Shown here in pieces: positions 13,651-25,286 of a DNA stretch of 64,000 bases. Under the pieces are notes generated by a model. The model was given only the letters and a program-made list of their open reading frames with translations. It had not been told where the DNA came from and did no database searches. The first letter of the stretch is position 1; each line of letters opens with the position of its first letter. The position numbers were made by a program, and so were the translations under genes. Where the stretch lies: positions 11,115,672 through 11,179,671 of the forward strand of contig NC_061782.1 in the NCBI RefSeq assembly GCF_022458985.1, given 5' to 3'. This stretch comes from Mugil cephalus (lineage: Eukaryota > Chordata > Actinopteri > Mugiliformes > Mugilidae).

Positions 13651-15945
13651 GTAATCAACCATTGTTTGGCCCACCAGGTGATGTGACGATGATTCTGGAA
13701 GGGACATAGCAAAATGAGGTCCTCAAACAAATGTTTCAGAAAATGGGCCAAGTCAGAATAGATGCAGGTATCAACAATGGAAACATGGATCCGTCCCGGT
13801 CATCTTTTTATAGTGAATTAATTCAGTGTTCTTAATATCAAGTTTGGAAGAAAACCTTCCACTTCTGTTAAACTTCCAGCTGATTTGATGCAACACATCA
13901 AGAAGAACTACTAATTGTAAAAAGAAGACCCTTTAGTGGGGGGGTTGGGACATGTTAACACGCACACTATATCTTATGTTTCTTATGGAAACCTTTTATT
14001 TTGCATCCATGTAAACAGTTAAGCTACTATGCCTTATCAGAGTGATTTAAGAAATATTGTAAATGCAACCATTGTTGATATGAAGTAATAGTTTGACCTT
14101 CAGCCTAGAAGCCAACCTGACTTCCCCTGTCCACTAAAGTTGGTCTGGAGTTGCTCTGTTGAGAACTGAGAACTGAACATCTGACGGGCCTATTATCAAG
14201 AATAGTGTCCAGAATAGTAGATGAATTTGTTTACAACAGAGTGGCTGTGACTGGTTGTTGGATTATCCAGTTGCACCCGGTGGAATATCTTTCTTTGTAT
14301 TTTCCCATAACACAATCCAAATGGACTGCTACTCAGCTATTTTTTTCAAATGTCACGTACAAACAAGAATCCATCAATAATCTTAATGACCAACTACTAA
14401 GACAAAACAACAAAAACATCTGACAAAAACTCAACAAATGGTTCTTGTTTTAGTCTTCAACATGCAAACGCTGGAAAGCTCAGTGTCCGTCACTAGTGCC
14501 TTTGTTCAGTTAGTGGAGGAGTCTCGACAGTGAATGTAGCAGAGGCAACGCGGGCAGGCCTGATTGTTCGACATGGCAAAGAAAGACGAAGGCAGTGGCT
14601 CTGCCTGCTCTTTATGAGCACAAACTACAATGCTACAAGCTTCCCCTCCCTCTTTCAGCAGTGGAAACAAATGATCACGCCATATCCTTTTACATCTCTA
14701 ATGGGTTTTTCAGCCATGTTGTGCACTGCTGTAATGGAACATCCACTCATGAAAATACACATGGCAAGCTGTTTGAAGATATCAGCTATTCCCCCCACCC
14801 CACTTTCCTTCCTTTTCCTTCATTTTTTCGTCCCATTACACTGACTGCTGGAAAAAAAAAACATTTCCACGGTTCAAGCCAAAGTAGTTTACTTTAAACA
14901 ATATTTAAAGATTTCCAGATAAATATATGTATTAGGAAATACAGTTTTACAAAGGCAATTCCTTTATGCAAATGAGACTCTACTGATAAAATGATAATAC
15001 TGTGTGGAAGGTCGAGGCTGCTCCAGAATGAGTTTTAAAGGCATCCTTGTGTCCCTGCTTGCACAAAGACCTGTGGAAATAGAATCAATCCACACATCAA
15101 GTGGTAAGAAACAGTGAAAGTCAGGTTAACATTTTCCATGTGCCCTGTTTACCAGCCAAAGCTTCAGCTCACTGCGTGCTGATTGATCGAAGCTGACTTG
15201 AAGTGTGAGAAAATGAGAAATTGTAGCAACATTTGGCCTAAATATTTCATCTTAAAGAATATGCGGTAAAGTTTTCGGCTGCCAGCAGCACGCACCACCT
15301 CCGAGACTAATGACATAGCTGGATATATATAGCATGGCTTGGCTGGTTGCAGAGTTTTTTAACAATCTTCCGGCCGCTGTGAGAGGCTCGTTGGCCGCAG
15401 ACGTGTCCAGAAGCGCAGTTGTTGGCACTGACTAAAAACAAAGCCGCGTCAGAGTATGTGTGTGATGAAAATCTTTCTAGACAATCCTCTCACATACCCA
15501 ACAGTTGGAATAGTCTTCACAAGCTGCTTGGAAAAAAAAAAAAAACTTGAAGGTCTTTTTATGCTTGCTGGAGCAGTAAAAAGTGACCCCGATAACTTCT
15601 GTCATTGGGAATGTTGACAGACCCACGGCATTTGCTGACTTTAATGATGTTTGTGAGGTGTCGGTTACTAATCATCGCAGTAAAGTACATCAAATTTAAA
15701 TACAAATATTATGAGTTTGGATGGTGTTAATGTAAGTTTTGTTTTCTTTATTTTTTTGTCTGTTGTAATGTACAACTATGATAAAAGTAACTCTCTTGTA
15801 TGTAATGAGTGGCATTCTTCATTTTGCGTGTGCATTTTGACATTTTTCTATTATATTTTAGGTAAAAATCTTTACTTTTTATGCCTACTGTGTTCAGGAA
15901 ATTATTTCTGAATGTGACTAAAGGAGAATCAGCTATGGTCTAGTG

Positions 15946-16580
15946 CATAGGTCTTCAACAGGGGGTCCGTGACCCCTAGGCGGTCCGTGGAGGTACTGCA
16001 GGGGGGTCGCAAAAACATTAGACATTTTTCTATATATATCTATACCTATATATTGTTTTTAAAAATGTACCCACAGTTTTCCCCGACAAATGTACATTTC
16101 TTTAAATACACATTAATATGAATCCAACATGTTTTAGTAACGGTTTCATATAGGGAGCCACACTAGCCTGTCAATCAAAGCCTCCTGCACACGGCAGGAC
16201 CCGCCCCTATTGCTGTTGAGCCAATCACAAGGCTGCATATTATTCTCTGACTCTGTCAGGTTCTCCGCAATTGGCAGAGAGCCTGTTCATCCCAGGCGCA
16301 CGCTGCAGTGCTAGCAGAAGAGAAGCTAACAGTGCATGATGTGAACAGGCATGTTTATCTCAGGTATGTTTATGTTTATGACGTTGCACGGCCAACCTTA
16401 CTGTTTCACATGTTTGAGTTAAACAAAAATTAATTCTCAAATATCTTAATATTGAATGCAAATGATGATGAATGATAATAATAATGTATATTTATAATAC
16501 ATATAGTAGGTGGGGGGTCCCTACTTAATCTCACCATCAGTTGTGATGGTCCTTGGCCTGAAAAACGTTGAAGACCCCTG
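15946..16580. mobile_element. Non-autonomous hAT-like element
   Basis: Ends are CATAGGTCTTCAAC at 15946-15959 and, inverted at 16567-16580, CAGGGGTCTTCAAC (12 of 14 match). Subterminal GGGGTCCGTGACCCC and GGTGGGGGGTCCC tracts are typical of hAT/Charlie-type elements. The flanking 8-mers are gtctagtg (15938-15945) and gccaagtg (16581-16588), 6 of 8 identical, as expected for an old 8-bp target duplication. No transposase frame survives. Confidence 0.7.
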
Positions 16581-17209
16581 GCCAAGTGTAAGTTTTCTAC
16601 TTTTACATCCAATGTGAGGAATTTTGAGTAGACACCTTAAACCCTCAAACCACTCCACAGAAGGTGCATGCATGGTTACCCACTGCTCCAAGTGTGCTCT
16701 CTACTTAACATATACAATTGGATGGGTTACATGCAGGGAAAGAAATTCCCCACAAGGGATCAGTAAAGACAAAACCAAATTGGTGATAACCTAAACTTAC
16801 ATGTCATTAAAACAAAGAATAATTCAACGTAAGCAACCAAACCAAGTGAAAAGTGAGTTGGCTGCCTGAAAGACAACAACCTTCCGGGAGGCAGAGAACA
16901 AAATGTGCAGAGGAAATTGACTTGTGTGAAGTAAGGTGAAGTAGTCAATCCCTCAGAGAAGAAGGAGTAGATGAGAATTAGAAGTGATACGTGTGTTTCA
17001 CCGAAACTTTAAATCAAGTGGATGCTTTCAGTTCCTGATATTTCTGTGTTAACTGTGACAATTGTAAAGAGAGTTGCTCATAATGGTGAAAACTAAATCT
17101 TTTTCCCTCATTTCATGTCTGGCCAGCAACTTTAGTGTTTTGTTTCTCGCTCACTGCTCTCCCAGGGTTGAACCGATCCAAAGGAGGCAGCTGTTTTCAC
17201 CGAAAAAGC

Positions 17210-17229
17210 TCTTAAAAAAAAAAAAAAAA
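17210..17229. repeat. Poly(A) tract
   Basis: Homopolymer A run of about 18-20 bases (ending before GAAACTC). No retroposon body is recognisable in front of it. Confidence 0.6.
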
Positions 17230-20200
17230 GAAACTCTGTACGCTAGCCCCTCTGCGCCAGGAGACAGCTGCTCAACGCTGCAATGTAAAAAACAAAAATA
17301 AACTATTTTTTATATGCATGCCTTTTAGCAGGAAGGATGTAAATGGAAAACATAAAATACTGTCAAACAAAAGTTGTGGGATCTCAAAAAACTGGCAAGG
17401 TCTTGCAAAAGTTTTTCAAATGGATTAAGGAGTGCACATCCTGTCTCCAAACGTGGCCACATGCTCTTTGTATTTAGTTCACATACATTTACGAGCACAA
17501 GAGTATTCATTTGTTAAACATATTGATTGGAGTATTCTTTACAATGAGCGCACACCCTTTTGGTAAGTGTTGTCTTAAAACAAATGTTTCATTTATGTGA
17601 ATCGTTCCTCATGCAAGATGATGGTTTGAGGTTAATCTCCAAGTAAAATTAATTTTGTGTCATTGTTGACCATTTTATGGTGCCTAACTCAGCACAGTGC
17701 TAAAAAGCAGCTTCTTGGCCTCCTGTTTTTTTTTTAAATGACACCAACATTAATGTTAAATCTGAATCACAAAGATTTAGGTTGTTGGTCAGGAAACCAA
17801 AACAATAAGCTCAAAGACACAAAATATCTCTTTAGGGCTGAGGTGAACGCAGAGTTGGCTAAAAACTCAACTCAATTCAACACGACAACTTGAAGTGCCA
17901 AATGCTAAGATTAAGTAAAGATTCTGCGGGGAGGCTTCTTCATATTAACATATAACAGTGTTTGGTAGTACATTCATATGCAAGCAGTAGTTGTCCCACA
18001 CTGGAAACAAGAAAACACACAGACAGAACATCTAGAAAGCTCAACTTCTGAAAAGCCAAAGGTAAATTGTCAAATCAGAGGCGAACATCAAGGGTATATA
18101 AACACAGGCAGGTAATTGGCTGATGAGACCCAGGTGGTGCAGGAAAACTGGCGGGAAACAAAACGCAGACAGGAAGTAGAAGTGAATGCATGGAGGAGAG
18201 AACTGATTTCAAAATAAAACATGAAACGCAAGCGCAAATGCACAACAGCACTGTATTTGCATATTTAACAAGCTGGAGCAATGTGCTTTGTGTGTAAACT
18301 TTTAATATGAATGCAAATGTAGTGACAGACGGTATTAAGTATAAAGCTGAAACAGCAGACAAAAATAAATTAAACTGAAAAAATCTTATATAACGTTGCA
18401 CTGGCAATGCAAAATGAAGCCAATGCTTTACAGCTCTCTTGCTGCTGAGTGTACTTGGAGCACATTGGTTCAAACTGGTCTAAAGTGAAGACTGGAAAAT
18501 TTACTGAGACATCCCTTCAACCATTCAATCTGTCTATCTTGACCTGCAAGTATCATTTTCTCTTTCTGCACAATACAGACCATTGTAACCTTTGCTACTC
18601 ATGTAGTCACTGCATTACCTCTGTAGAAATTTCAGAAAAGCACACGTGCTGTAACCAACATCGAGCGTTCTGCACATGTGACCTCACGTTGAATCACCCT
18701 CCCATTCCCGAGCACTCAAATCCCAAATCTGACATCTGTCAGAAGAGACAGTCCTAAAAGTTCAGAAAGAGGGCATGTAATTGCATAACCGTGCGGTGTT
18801 TTAATCTGCTTCACCTTGGTAATGGCATTATATCAAATAACTTCACTCAGGCCAGCGCTATTTGGCGTTCAGTCCGGGCCTCATGTGTGGGCCCCTGAGA
18901 GCAGCAGAGCAGGTGTCTCCAGAAAACCTCCCAGCGTTTCACTGACAGTCGCATGAGCGGATGTGTCAGTGGGGCCCACGATCTCATGATCGAGGCTGAG
19001 GAGGCGAGTCTCTGGAGGAGCATGCATCAGGATCTCATTACGGGCTCACTGCACATATACACTGTGTCACATGAAGTGTAGGCCCCAGGCTATGTTGTCA
19101 CTTTTTCTGATTTGTAATTTTTTTTCCTATATGAAAGAGCACCAAAGCATGCGTTCAGAAAATGTGAGCACATTATCTCCTCTCATGGATTTCCACCATG
19201 CAGTCATTAAGAATTACCTAATCAAAGTTAAGCAACTTAGTTAATTTAAAGACTTGAGTGAGTGCAGCTTTTTTTCCAGGTTTCAAGAATTTCATGATGT
19301 ATTCATTTATTCAACCCATTTGCACAAATATATTGAGTCAGTTTTCCAGTTTGATGAGAAACTCATTGGACTGATTATGCTGTTGAGTCATTGCTAAACA
19401 CAACCTTTACTTTCAAGTGAGCTTTCCTATCAGTTGTGTATCTCTTACAAGGCCACATATAGTCATTTTGCGAGCGAATTCGGGAATAACCACGTATGCG
19501 TTCCCATGCTGAGGCCAAAGACCTCTGAGTGAAGGTTGAGAACATCTGCTGATGGACCCCATTACCTTAAAGAGTTATGCAAAAGAGTTGAACAAGTGTC
19601 AATTTGTCAAAGCCAGTCACAGTCTATTGACGCAGAATGGCTCATAAATCACACTTATGCAGCGATTTCACTTAATCCTTGGTGCATTCTTTATGCAGCA
19701 TATTCATCCAAATCACCCCTGTGTTGCTGCGCCAAGAGTATAGTTCGTACTGGCTGAAAGATGTTGGCTTTGGCCAGACGCGGCAACCTGATTCAGACTG
19801 AAAAATGTCAGCTGCAACCGCTGGTTTCTTTTTTTTTTTTTTTTTACTTTCACCAGAGTAATTAATTAGTTTTGCTTAATAAATAAAGAAGAAGCATGCA
19901 GTTATTAAAATAGTCTGGCACCGCTAACAGGGCGACAACAGGGGGATTTTTAAGATTAAAGCGGATGTTTTGGTGCTGAGTTGGCCGGCTTTCCCGCATG
20001 CAGTCCGGCTTCATTACATCTGGTCTTTAGTTTGATCTAGAAAGGAAGCATTTTTAAATTATGTTTACAGCTGTATTTAACAGCCGAAGATAAAATAAAG
20101 AGTAAGGGGATGTCATGCAACAAGATGCCAAGGGCTGCACTCAATCCTGCTCCTATAAGGTATCACGTTGCCTGCTGTATAAAAAGAAAACAAAAAACAA

Positions 20201-20778
20201 CTATGGAAGTGCAACTTTAACAGCATCCATCAGTAACTTCCTTAACGACAGCTGACACGTCCTGGGATAGAGGGAACTTCACATCTTCAAATCAACCAAC
20301 CTCCTATCCCCTAAACCCACTAAAAACGTGAATGAGTGAGACACTTTCTCCTCCATGACTATCCACTTTGGGTCAGAGGCCGCTAAAGCTTTAACACTCG
20401 GACTTTTTCACTCCAACAGCAGATTTCATGACAAATGTTTTTCACTGATTTACAGTCATCCTTAAAAGCTGAGGCTTGGCTAGATCCCTGCAGTGTTCAG
20501 GCGGGTGAACGGTCCAGTTTATTTTAATTTCATGCGCCGAGTGCCATCTTTATTACACTGAGGCTACCAGGCCGACTGTGCAACAGCGGGTTGAAACGCG
20601 GTTAAAGGACCCCCTACAGTCAAAAATGTCTTTTGCTTATTTTTACTTTAGGTTTGATTTCCACTGTGCAGAACGATGAAGACTTTTTGCTCAACTAGAT
20701 ACTACATATTAGGCCGTTCAGGCATAATACAGCAATCACTTGTAAATTGAATAATAGTAGCTATGATGGTCCTAAAAG

Positions 20779-21115
20779 CTGATGTGTTAGAAGCAGGAAA
20801 AGGGGGGAAATAGTCAGAGGAATTAAAATATCTCTGACAAGGGCCAATGGTTAGATGACTGGGTCAGTGTAACTCCAAAAACAGCTCTTATGGGGTTTTC
20901 CTGGAAAAGCAGTGGTCTATCAAAAGTTGTCCAAGGAAAGCGTTGAACTGACAACTGGAACGACGGCGGGGCCTTGTGGTACCGTACGACTAACAGGCTA
21001 CTGTAGCTCAAAATCATAAAAAAGGGAATTGTGGTTTTGATAGGACGGTGTTAGAACACACAGTACATCACTGTTTATTTTCTATGCGATGCAATGTAGG
21101 GAGCACCATCTTACC
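20779..21115 (+). mobile_element. Tc1-like transposase fragment, heavily decayed
   Basis: Nucleotide-level resemblance to fish Tc1-like elements is clear in runs such as GATGTGTTAGAAGCAGG, CTGACAAGGGCCAA, GACTGGGTCAG, CTCCAAAAACAGCTCTT and TCCAAGGAAAG, in the order found in the transposase N-terminal half (DNA-binding region). Inserted stops and indels destroy the frame. No terminal repeat is found at either end. Confidence 0.7.
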
Positions 21116-21361
21116 ATTGCTGTGGGGATTTACTTGGTCTGCTTGGTCTATCCAGAGGAGAATAACAAGTTAGTGGTTTTAATATCGTGGCTGATTGGTG
21201 TATACATGCTCAAAATTGAGGAACATTGCAGTTTGATTAGAAAGCAGTTATCGTGCAGGTTGTATGAGCGGAAACTTTGACTACACACGTGGAGGTTTGC
21301 AGAGAAGGAGCTTTTTTAAGTGGAATTAGCACTTGCTATTTGCTACTGCACAGGCAATTAT

Positions 21362-21820
21362 AGATAGACGGATGGATGGACAGACGGATGCTTTATTCAT
21401 CCCAAACTGGGAAATTTCACAGTTGCAGCAGCAACACTGGAGGAGTTGTACCGGCATTTGGCTTGGGGCAGGAAAGATTTCTTGTAGTGTTCTTTGAGAC
21501 AACGGTGTTGTCTGAGCCTCTAAGAGAAGGAGCTCCGTTGTCCGTCCATCATCTGGTGGAGAGGGTGGTCAGGGTTTTCCATGATTGATAACAGTTTGTT
21601 AAGTGTCCTCCCCTCCACCACCATCTCAAAAGTTTCCTGTCTGCAGCCAGTGACAGAACCAGCCTTCCTGATCAGTTTATTCAGTCTGTCGGTATCACTG
21701 GCTGCAATGCTGTTCCTCCAGCAGACCACAGCAGAGAAAAGGGCGCTGGCCACAAAGGACTGGCAGAAGATCTCCAGCATACCACAAGCATAGAACAAGA
21801 ACTAATGCATGGTAGCTTTC
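21362..21820 (-). mobile_element. LINE 3' end, minus strand
   Basis: On the minus strand the frame 21798 to 21520 reads FCQSFVASALFSAVVCW, LNKLIRKAGSVTGC, then RTLNKLLSIMENPDHPLHQM and QRSSFSQRLRQ. This is the typical end of fish LINE reverse transcriptase proteins (TLNKLLSI..HPLH...QRSSFS). The element then runs into ATGAATAAAGCATCC and a GTCCATCCATCCGTCTATC-like simple tail near 21365-21400, as LINE 3' ends do. Copy is truncated at its 5' side. Clade not assigned. Confidence 0.7.
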
Positions 21821-22621
21821 ACATACACAGAGTCTTAACAAAGAGGTTGCAACACTAGTGTGAATAAAATAAATTTATCCGGCTTGAATAAACAAAACAA
21901 ACGGGGTTTATAGGACACAATAGTTCTGCTCACAGTAGACTGGGTTGTTAAGAAAATCATATTTCCTTAAGCTGTCTTCACCTCTGATCAAATTTGGCAA
22001 CAAAGCAAAAACAGGCCTGTAAATGCTACAAGTGCAGTGTATAATCTGTAGCTGAAAAGCATGATTCTGACTAATCTAAACCAGCGTTGAATACATCTAA
22101 GAATATAGTTTGTTTGCATGTGCGTTGGATTTATATCTGTACTGACTTTGGCTACTTTATTAAGTTGCTGGGGGATTTGAAAAAGCTAAAGCACGAATTA
22201 AAATACTGAGATTCTTCCTCTCCTCAGCTAACCGCGTATAACCTGCTGTGCTTCATCACTTCTGCACCTACAAAGTGACTTGCACATTTTACACTTACTG
22301 AACATTATTCCCCCGAGCCCCTTCACACTCTTTGTGTTTGGTATTTCAACATAAAGAACTTCCTGAGCTACTTTACTGTATGCTTGGACCTCTTCAGACA
22401 GGCACGTCCTTTCTTCAGGGTTATTTGGTCGTAAAGGACATGAGAGCTGCAGCATTGTGGGACCTGTAAAACGAGAGCTTGGAAACACATCTCTGCAACT
22501 CCCAAAGTGGAAAAGTCTCGGGACCCCATTAACCTCACTTTAGGGGTCTCTGGGTAACAAAGAAAAATAACCAAATACTGTGTGGGTTGGCTTGGGGATC
22601 CCACACAAATAACATGTCACA

Positions 22622-22640
22622 TTTTTTTTTTTTTTTTTTG
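22622..22640. repeat. Poly(T) tract
   Basis: About 19-base T homopolymer, ending TTTTGCAG. Not adjacent to any supported exon. Confidence 0.6.
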
Positions 22641-23499
22641 CAGACAAAGCAGAATATTTTTGTGTGAGCAATAAAAAAGATTTGGAAAATCCATTCAGAG
22701 TTTTTCCTCAGACGGAAGCTGTGATCAGTGCGTCTCTGTTTCCCTCTAGTGTTGGCAAGAGGAAATTTGAGCCATACCGTATAACATTTTTGGCTGAAGC
22801 CTTAAAGGTTAAAAAGTGGTTAGGGTAGCTGTTGATTTTGTCTGACAGAAAAAAGTTGAACTCTGTTTACATGATCCAGTGCCACCTGAAAGGGACTTTT
22901 ATAAAGCCTCACATAGATAATACTCTGCTGCCCCTGCTTCAACAATAACTCTGACAAAACACAAAAACAACATTGATTGATAAATGTATTAGTTTATGTA
23001 TCTATCAATGTTTTCATTTCTGAATTATTCCCCCCATGAGTTTCCCCAAAACTAATTTATTTCCTATATATTTATTTCATTTTTATTCATGCCTTTTCCT
23101 TCTTCACATTTCTTTATGAACTTTTAAAAAACTTTATGTAATTTTAAAAACGAGGGTAGCTGTCAGTCAAAAGTGTTCTTCATCCACTGGTTGTTTGATA
23201 TCTTGAACTACTGAAATAACACACAAATATTTAACAATATTTATTTTTCTAATAGGACTTTTACATAATGCATATATATATTAATATATATACACACACA
23301 CAACTATTTTTCTTTACTTCTTCTTTACTAGCAGTTTGACACATGGATTTATTTTCTGTGTCACTTATTCATGCTTGATAAGGGCATAGTTCTGTTGGTG
23401 GGATATCTGATAATTAAGTTCCAACATCTAACTACATTTTTGTAAGAGTTACCTTGTCGATAATAACAATAACAACCACACTTTCAAAATATTTCATAG

Positions 23500-23790
23500 A
23501 CTGGGATGTGCACTAAGCTAAACTTTATTCTCATATTCTTTGTATATTGGGGTGTTTTAGATTTTCTTTGCATTTTTTTTTTTGTTATTCATGTTTGCCT
23601 ATGTGTACTTTTTTTTTATCCCAGGTGTGCAATTTTTCTTATTCCTAATTCTGCTTATTTATTTCGACTTATTTATTATCTTATGTTTAATGATATGCTG
23701 TATGTACTGCTTGTTGTATGTTCTGCTTGTTGTTTTTACTTACAATTTACTTTTTAAGGATTAATAAAGTATCTTGAATCTTGAATAATG
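23500..23790 (+). mobile_element. Possible LINE/SINE 3' tail
   Basis: T-rich, stop-poor sequence ending in GGATTAATAAAGTATCTTGAATCTTGAAT. The AATAAAGTATCT plus short direct repeats (TTGAATC/TTGAAT) resembles 3' tails of fish non-LTR elements. No reverse transcriptase motif is visible, so the call rests on the tail alone. Confidence 0.25.
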
Positions 23791-23989
23791 ACTCTTGAAA
23801 AGCACCATCCCTTACTGCACAGTTTTAGAACACTTTGCACACAGCACTGCCAGCAGGGAGCACTATTTATCAAGGAATACTTCATCTTAGCAGCTGCCAG
23901 TAAAAATCCCTCTCTGAAGTAACCGGGAAATGTACCCTGTAACCACCGCTATTACTCACATCCAGTCAAATCGAAACTAGGAAGCGGCT

Positions 23990-24400
23990 CCGCAGCTCCA
24001 AACATCGGCTCCATTAAAAACAGGGTCTCCTTCTCCAATGAAGCTCACTGCGCATGCGTTCCCGCTCCCAGTTTGTGTGACCATATTAAGGCAACGCAGA
24101 GAGGACAAAAAGTAGCGAGGTCTCACTCTGTTTAAATATCTCAGCGAAGGCTCAGTGAAACGAGAAAACGACAACAATAACGCTTCATTCGCGGAATGTC
24201 CCGAGATTACCTTCCATTTCAAAAACAATGTATTGGGGTGAAATCGCGAATGTATGATATTATAAAATTTCCGGTCTAAAACGTACTCGTTTGACGCTAT
24301 TTCGGACATTGCTAACTTGTTTATTTGTCGATTCGGTCACTATGGTTACAGATACGGAAGTAAATATATTTTGCCATGTTTTTGACTTGCCGGAAGCATA
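23990..24400 (+). promoter_or_regulatory. agpat4 promoter region, TATA-less, ETS and NRF1-like sites
   Basis: Upstream of the presumed first exon of agpat4. TGCGCATGCG at 24049-24058 matches the NRF1 palindrome closely. ETS-type GGAA cores occur at about 24268-24275 (TTTCCGGT, minus strand), 24354-24361 (ACGGAAGTA) and 24389-24397 (GCCGGAAGC). No TATA box is placed sensibly. CpG is denser here than in the preceding spacer. Typical of housekeeping promoters; factor binding is inference. Confidence 0.45.
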
Positions 24401-24548
24401 AACGATCTCTGCAGTGAAGTCGCTCTCTCCAGTGTTTCTGGAAGGTGTCAGGACGCACGCTTGTCCTCATCCTCTGCTCCTGGTGTGGCTTTTAGATGGG
24501 TGGGGCTCCTTGTGAGGGCAAGTTTCCTTATCGCCTGTGAGTCGAGAG
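24400..24548 (+). other. agpat4: Probable agpat4 5' non-coding exon
   Basis: The stretch ends in a near-perfect donor, GAGAG|GTAAGTA, at 24549. The coding exon 25283-25464 opens with an acceptor (TTTTGCAG|AACAATGGG) only four bases before the start codon, so an upstream non-coding exon is required. A second possible donor, TTCTG|GTGAGT, lies at about 24710. The 5' limit is a guess. Confidence 0.45.
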
Positions 24549-25286
24549 GTAAGTACACATCATGTTGAATGAATTGCGAGCTAAATCTCTGAAAGATAAC
24601 ACGAGCTTCATGTGGCACGGACGCATAGGAAAGTCTTGGTGGTAAGGTTGAAGCCTGAGCCGGTGGTAACTCTCTTGGAGCGCAAGGTATACCCTCTATC
24701 ACCTTCTGGTGAGTAAATATGTTTGAGGTTGTTTTTGGTTGTGTGTTTTTTGCGTGTAGAGTTGTAATAACTTGATCTTTATCACAAAAGTAGGTTGTGT
24801 TTTTGTGTGCACCTTTTCAGGACCTACAATACCTTTATGAGTTTAAATGGGCACCCTATGTCTGACCATTACATTCTAATTTATGACAAATAATCCAGGT
24901 ACAGTCACTCCAGTTGCTAAACTTAAGTAGTTTAATTTACAATGATCTAATGACACATAGCATGCATGTAACCTCTGCTTTAATTCACAAACAAAGAGCA
25001 GTAGTTAGTTCATACAGGTCCTTGTCTCTGTGAAAGTCACGTGTGCTGTGAGGAGCTAATGTTTGCTGTAATTGTACGTCTGCACACAGCTCAGCTCAAA
25101 GGCTCCATTCAGCAGATGATGCGAGGCAGACGCGTCAAAGAAATCCTTTATGTCAGAGTTGGTCTGAATGCCCGGAGAAATGCTGGCGTTACAGCTCTGG
25201 GCCGCATACCGATGTTTAACAGAACGGAAAAATGAAATGTTCCGTGTAAGGTGTGTCATGAACAAAGAATCAACTTTTGCAGAACA

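Larger units (their letters stand above)
6796..23990. other. Gene-poor spacer between thbs2 and agpat4
   Basis: About 17 kb without a supportable host gene. Open frames here are short, lack splice-consistent partners and resemble no family I recognise. What can be identified is repeats: LINE 3' ends near 7.4-8.0, 9.6-10.6 and 21.4-21.8 kb, inverted-repeat elements at 12.98-13.65 and 15.95-16.58 kb, a Tc1-like fragment at 20.8-21.1 kb, microsatellites and homopolymers (for example T runs near 19.83 and 22.62 kb). I see nothing else nameable in 10.7-12.9, 13.7-15.9 and 16.6-20.7 kb. The part near 18.0-18.25 kb has the look of a dispersed repeat, but I cannot name it. Confidence 0.6.

Noticed and set aside
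18075..18473. Minus-strand 132-codon open frame
   Set aside because: Low-information hydrophobic and cysteine-containing sequence without family features, in a repeat-like stretch.
23977..24309. Minus-strand 110-codon frame upstream of agpat4
   Set aside because: Overlaps the GC-richer promoter of agpat4. No recognisable domain. A divergent transcript is possible but nothing in the sequence supports a protein.
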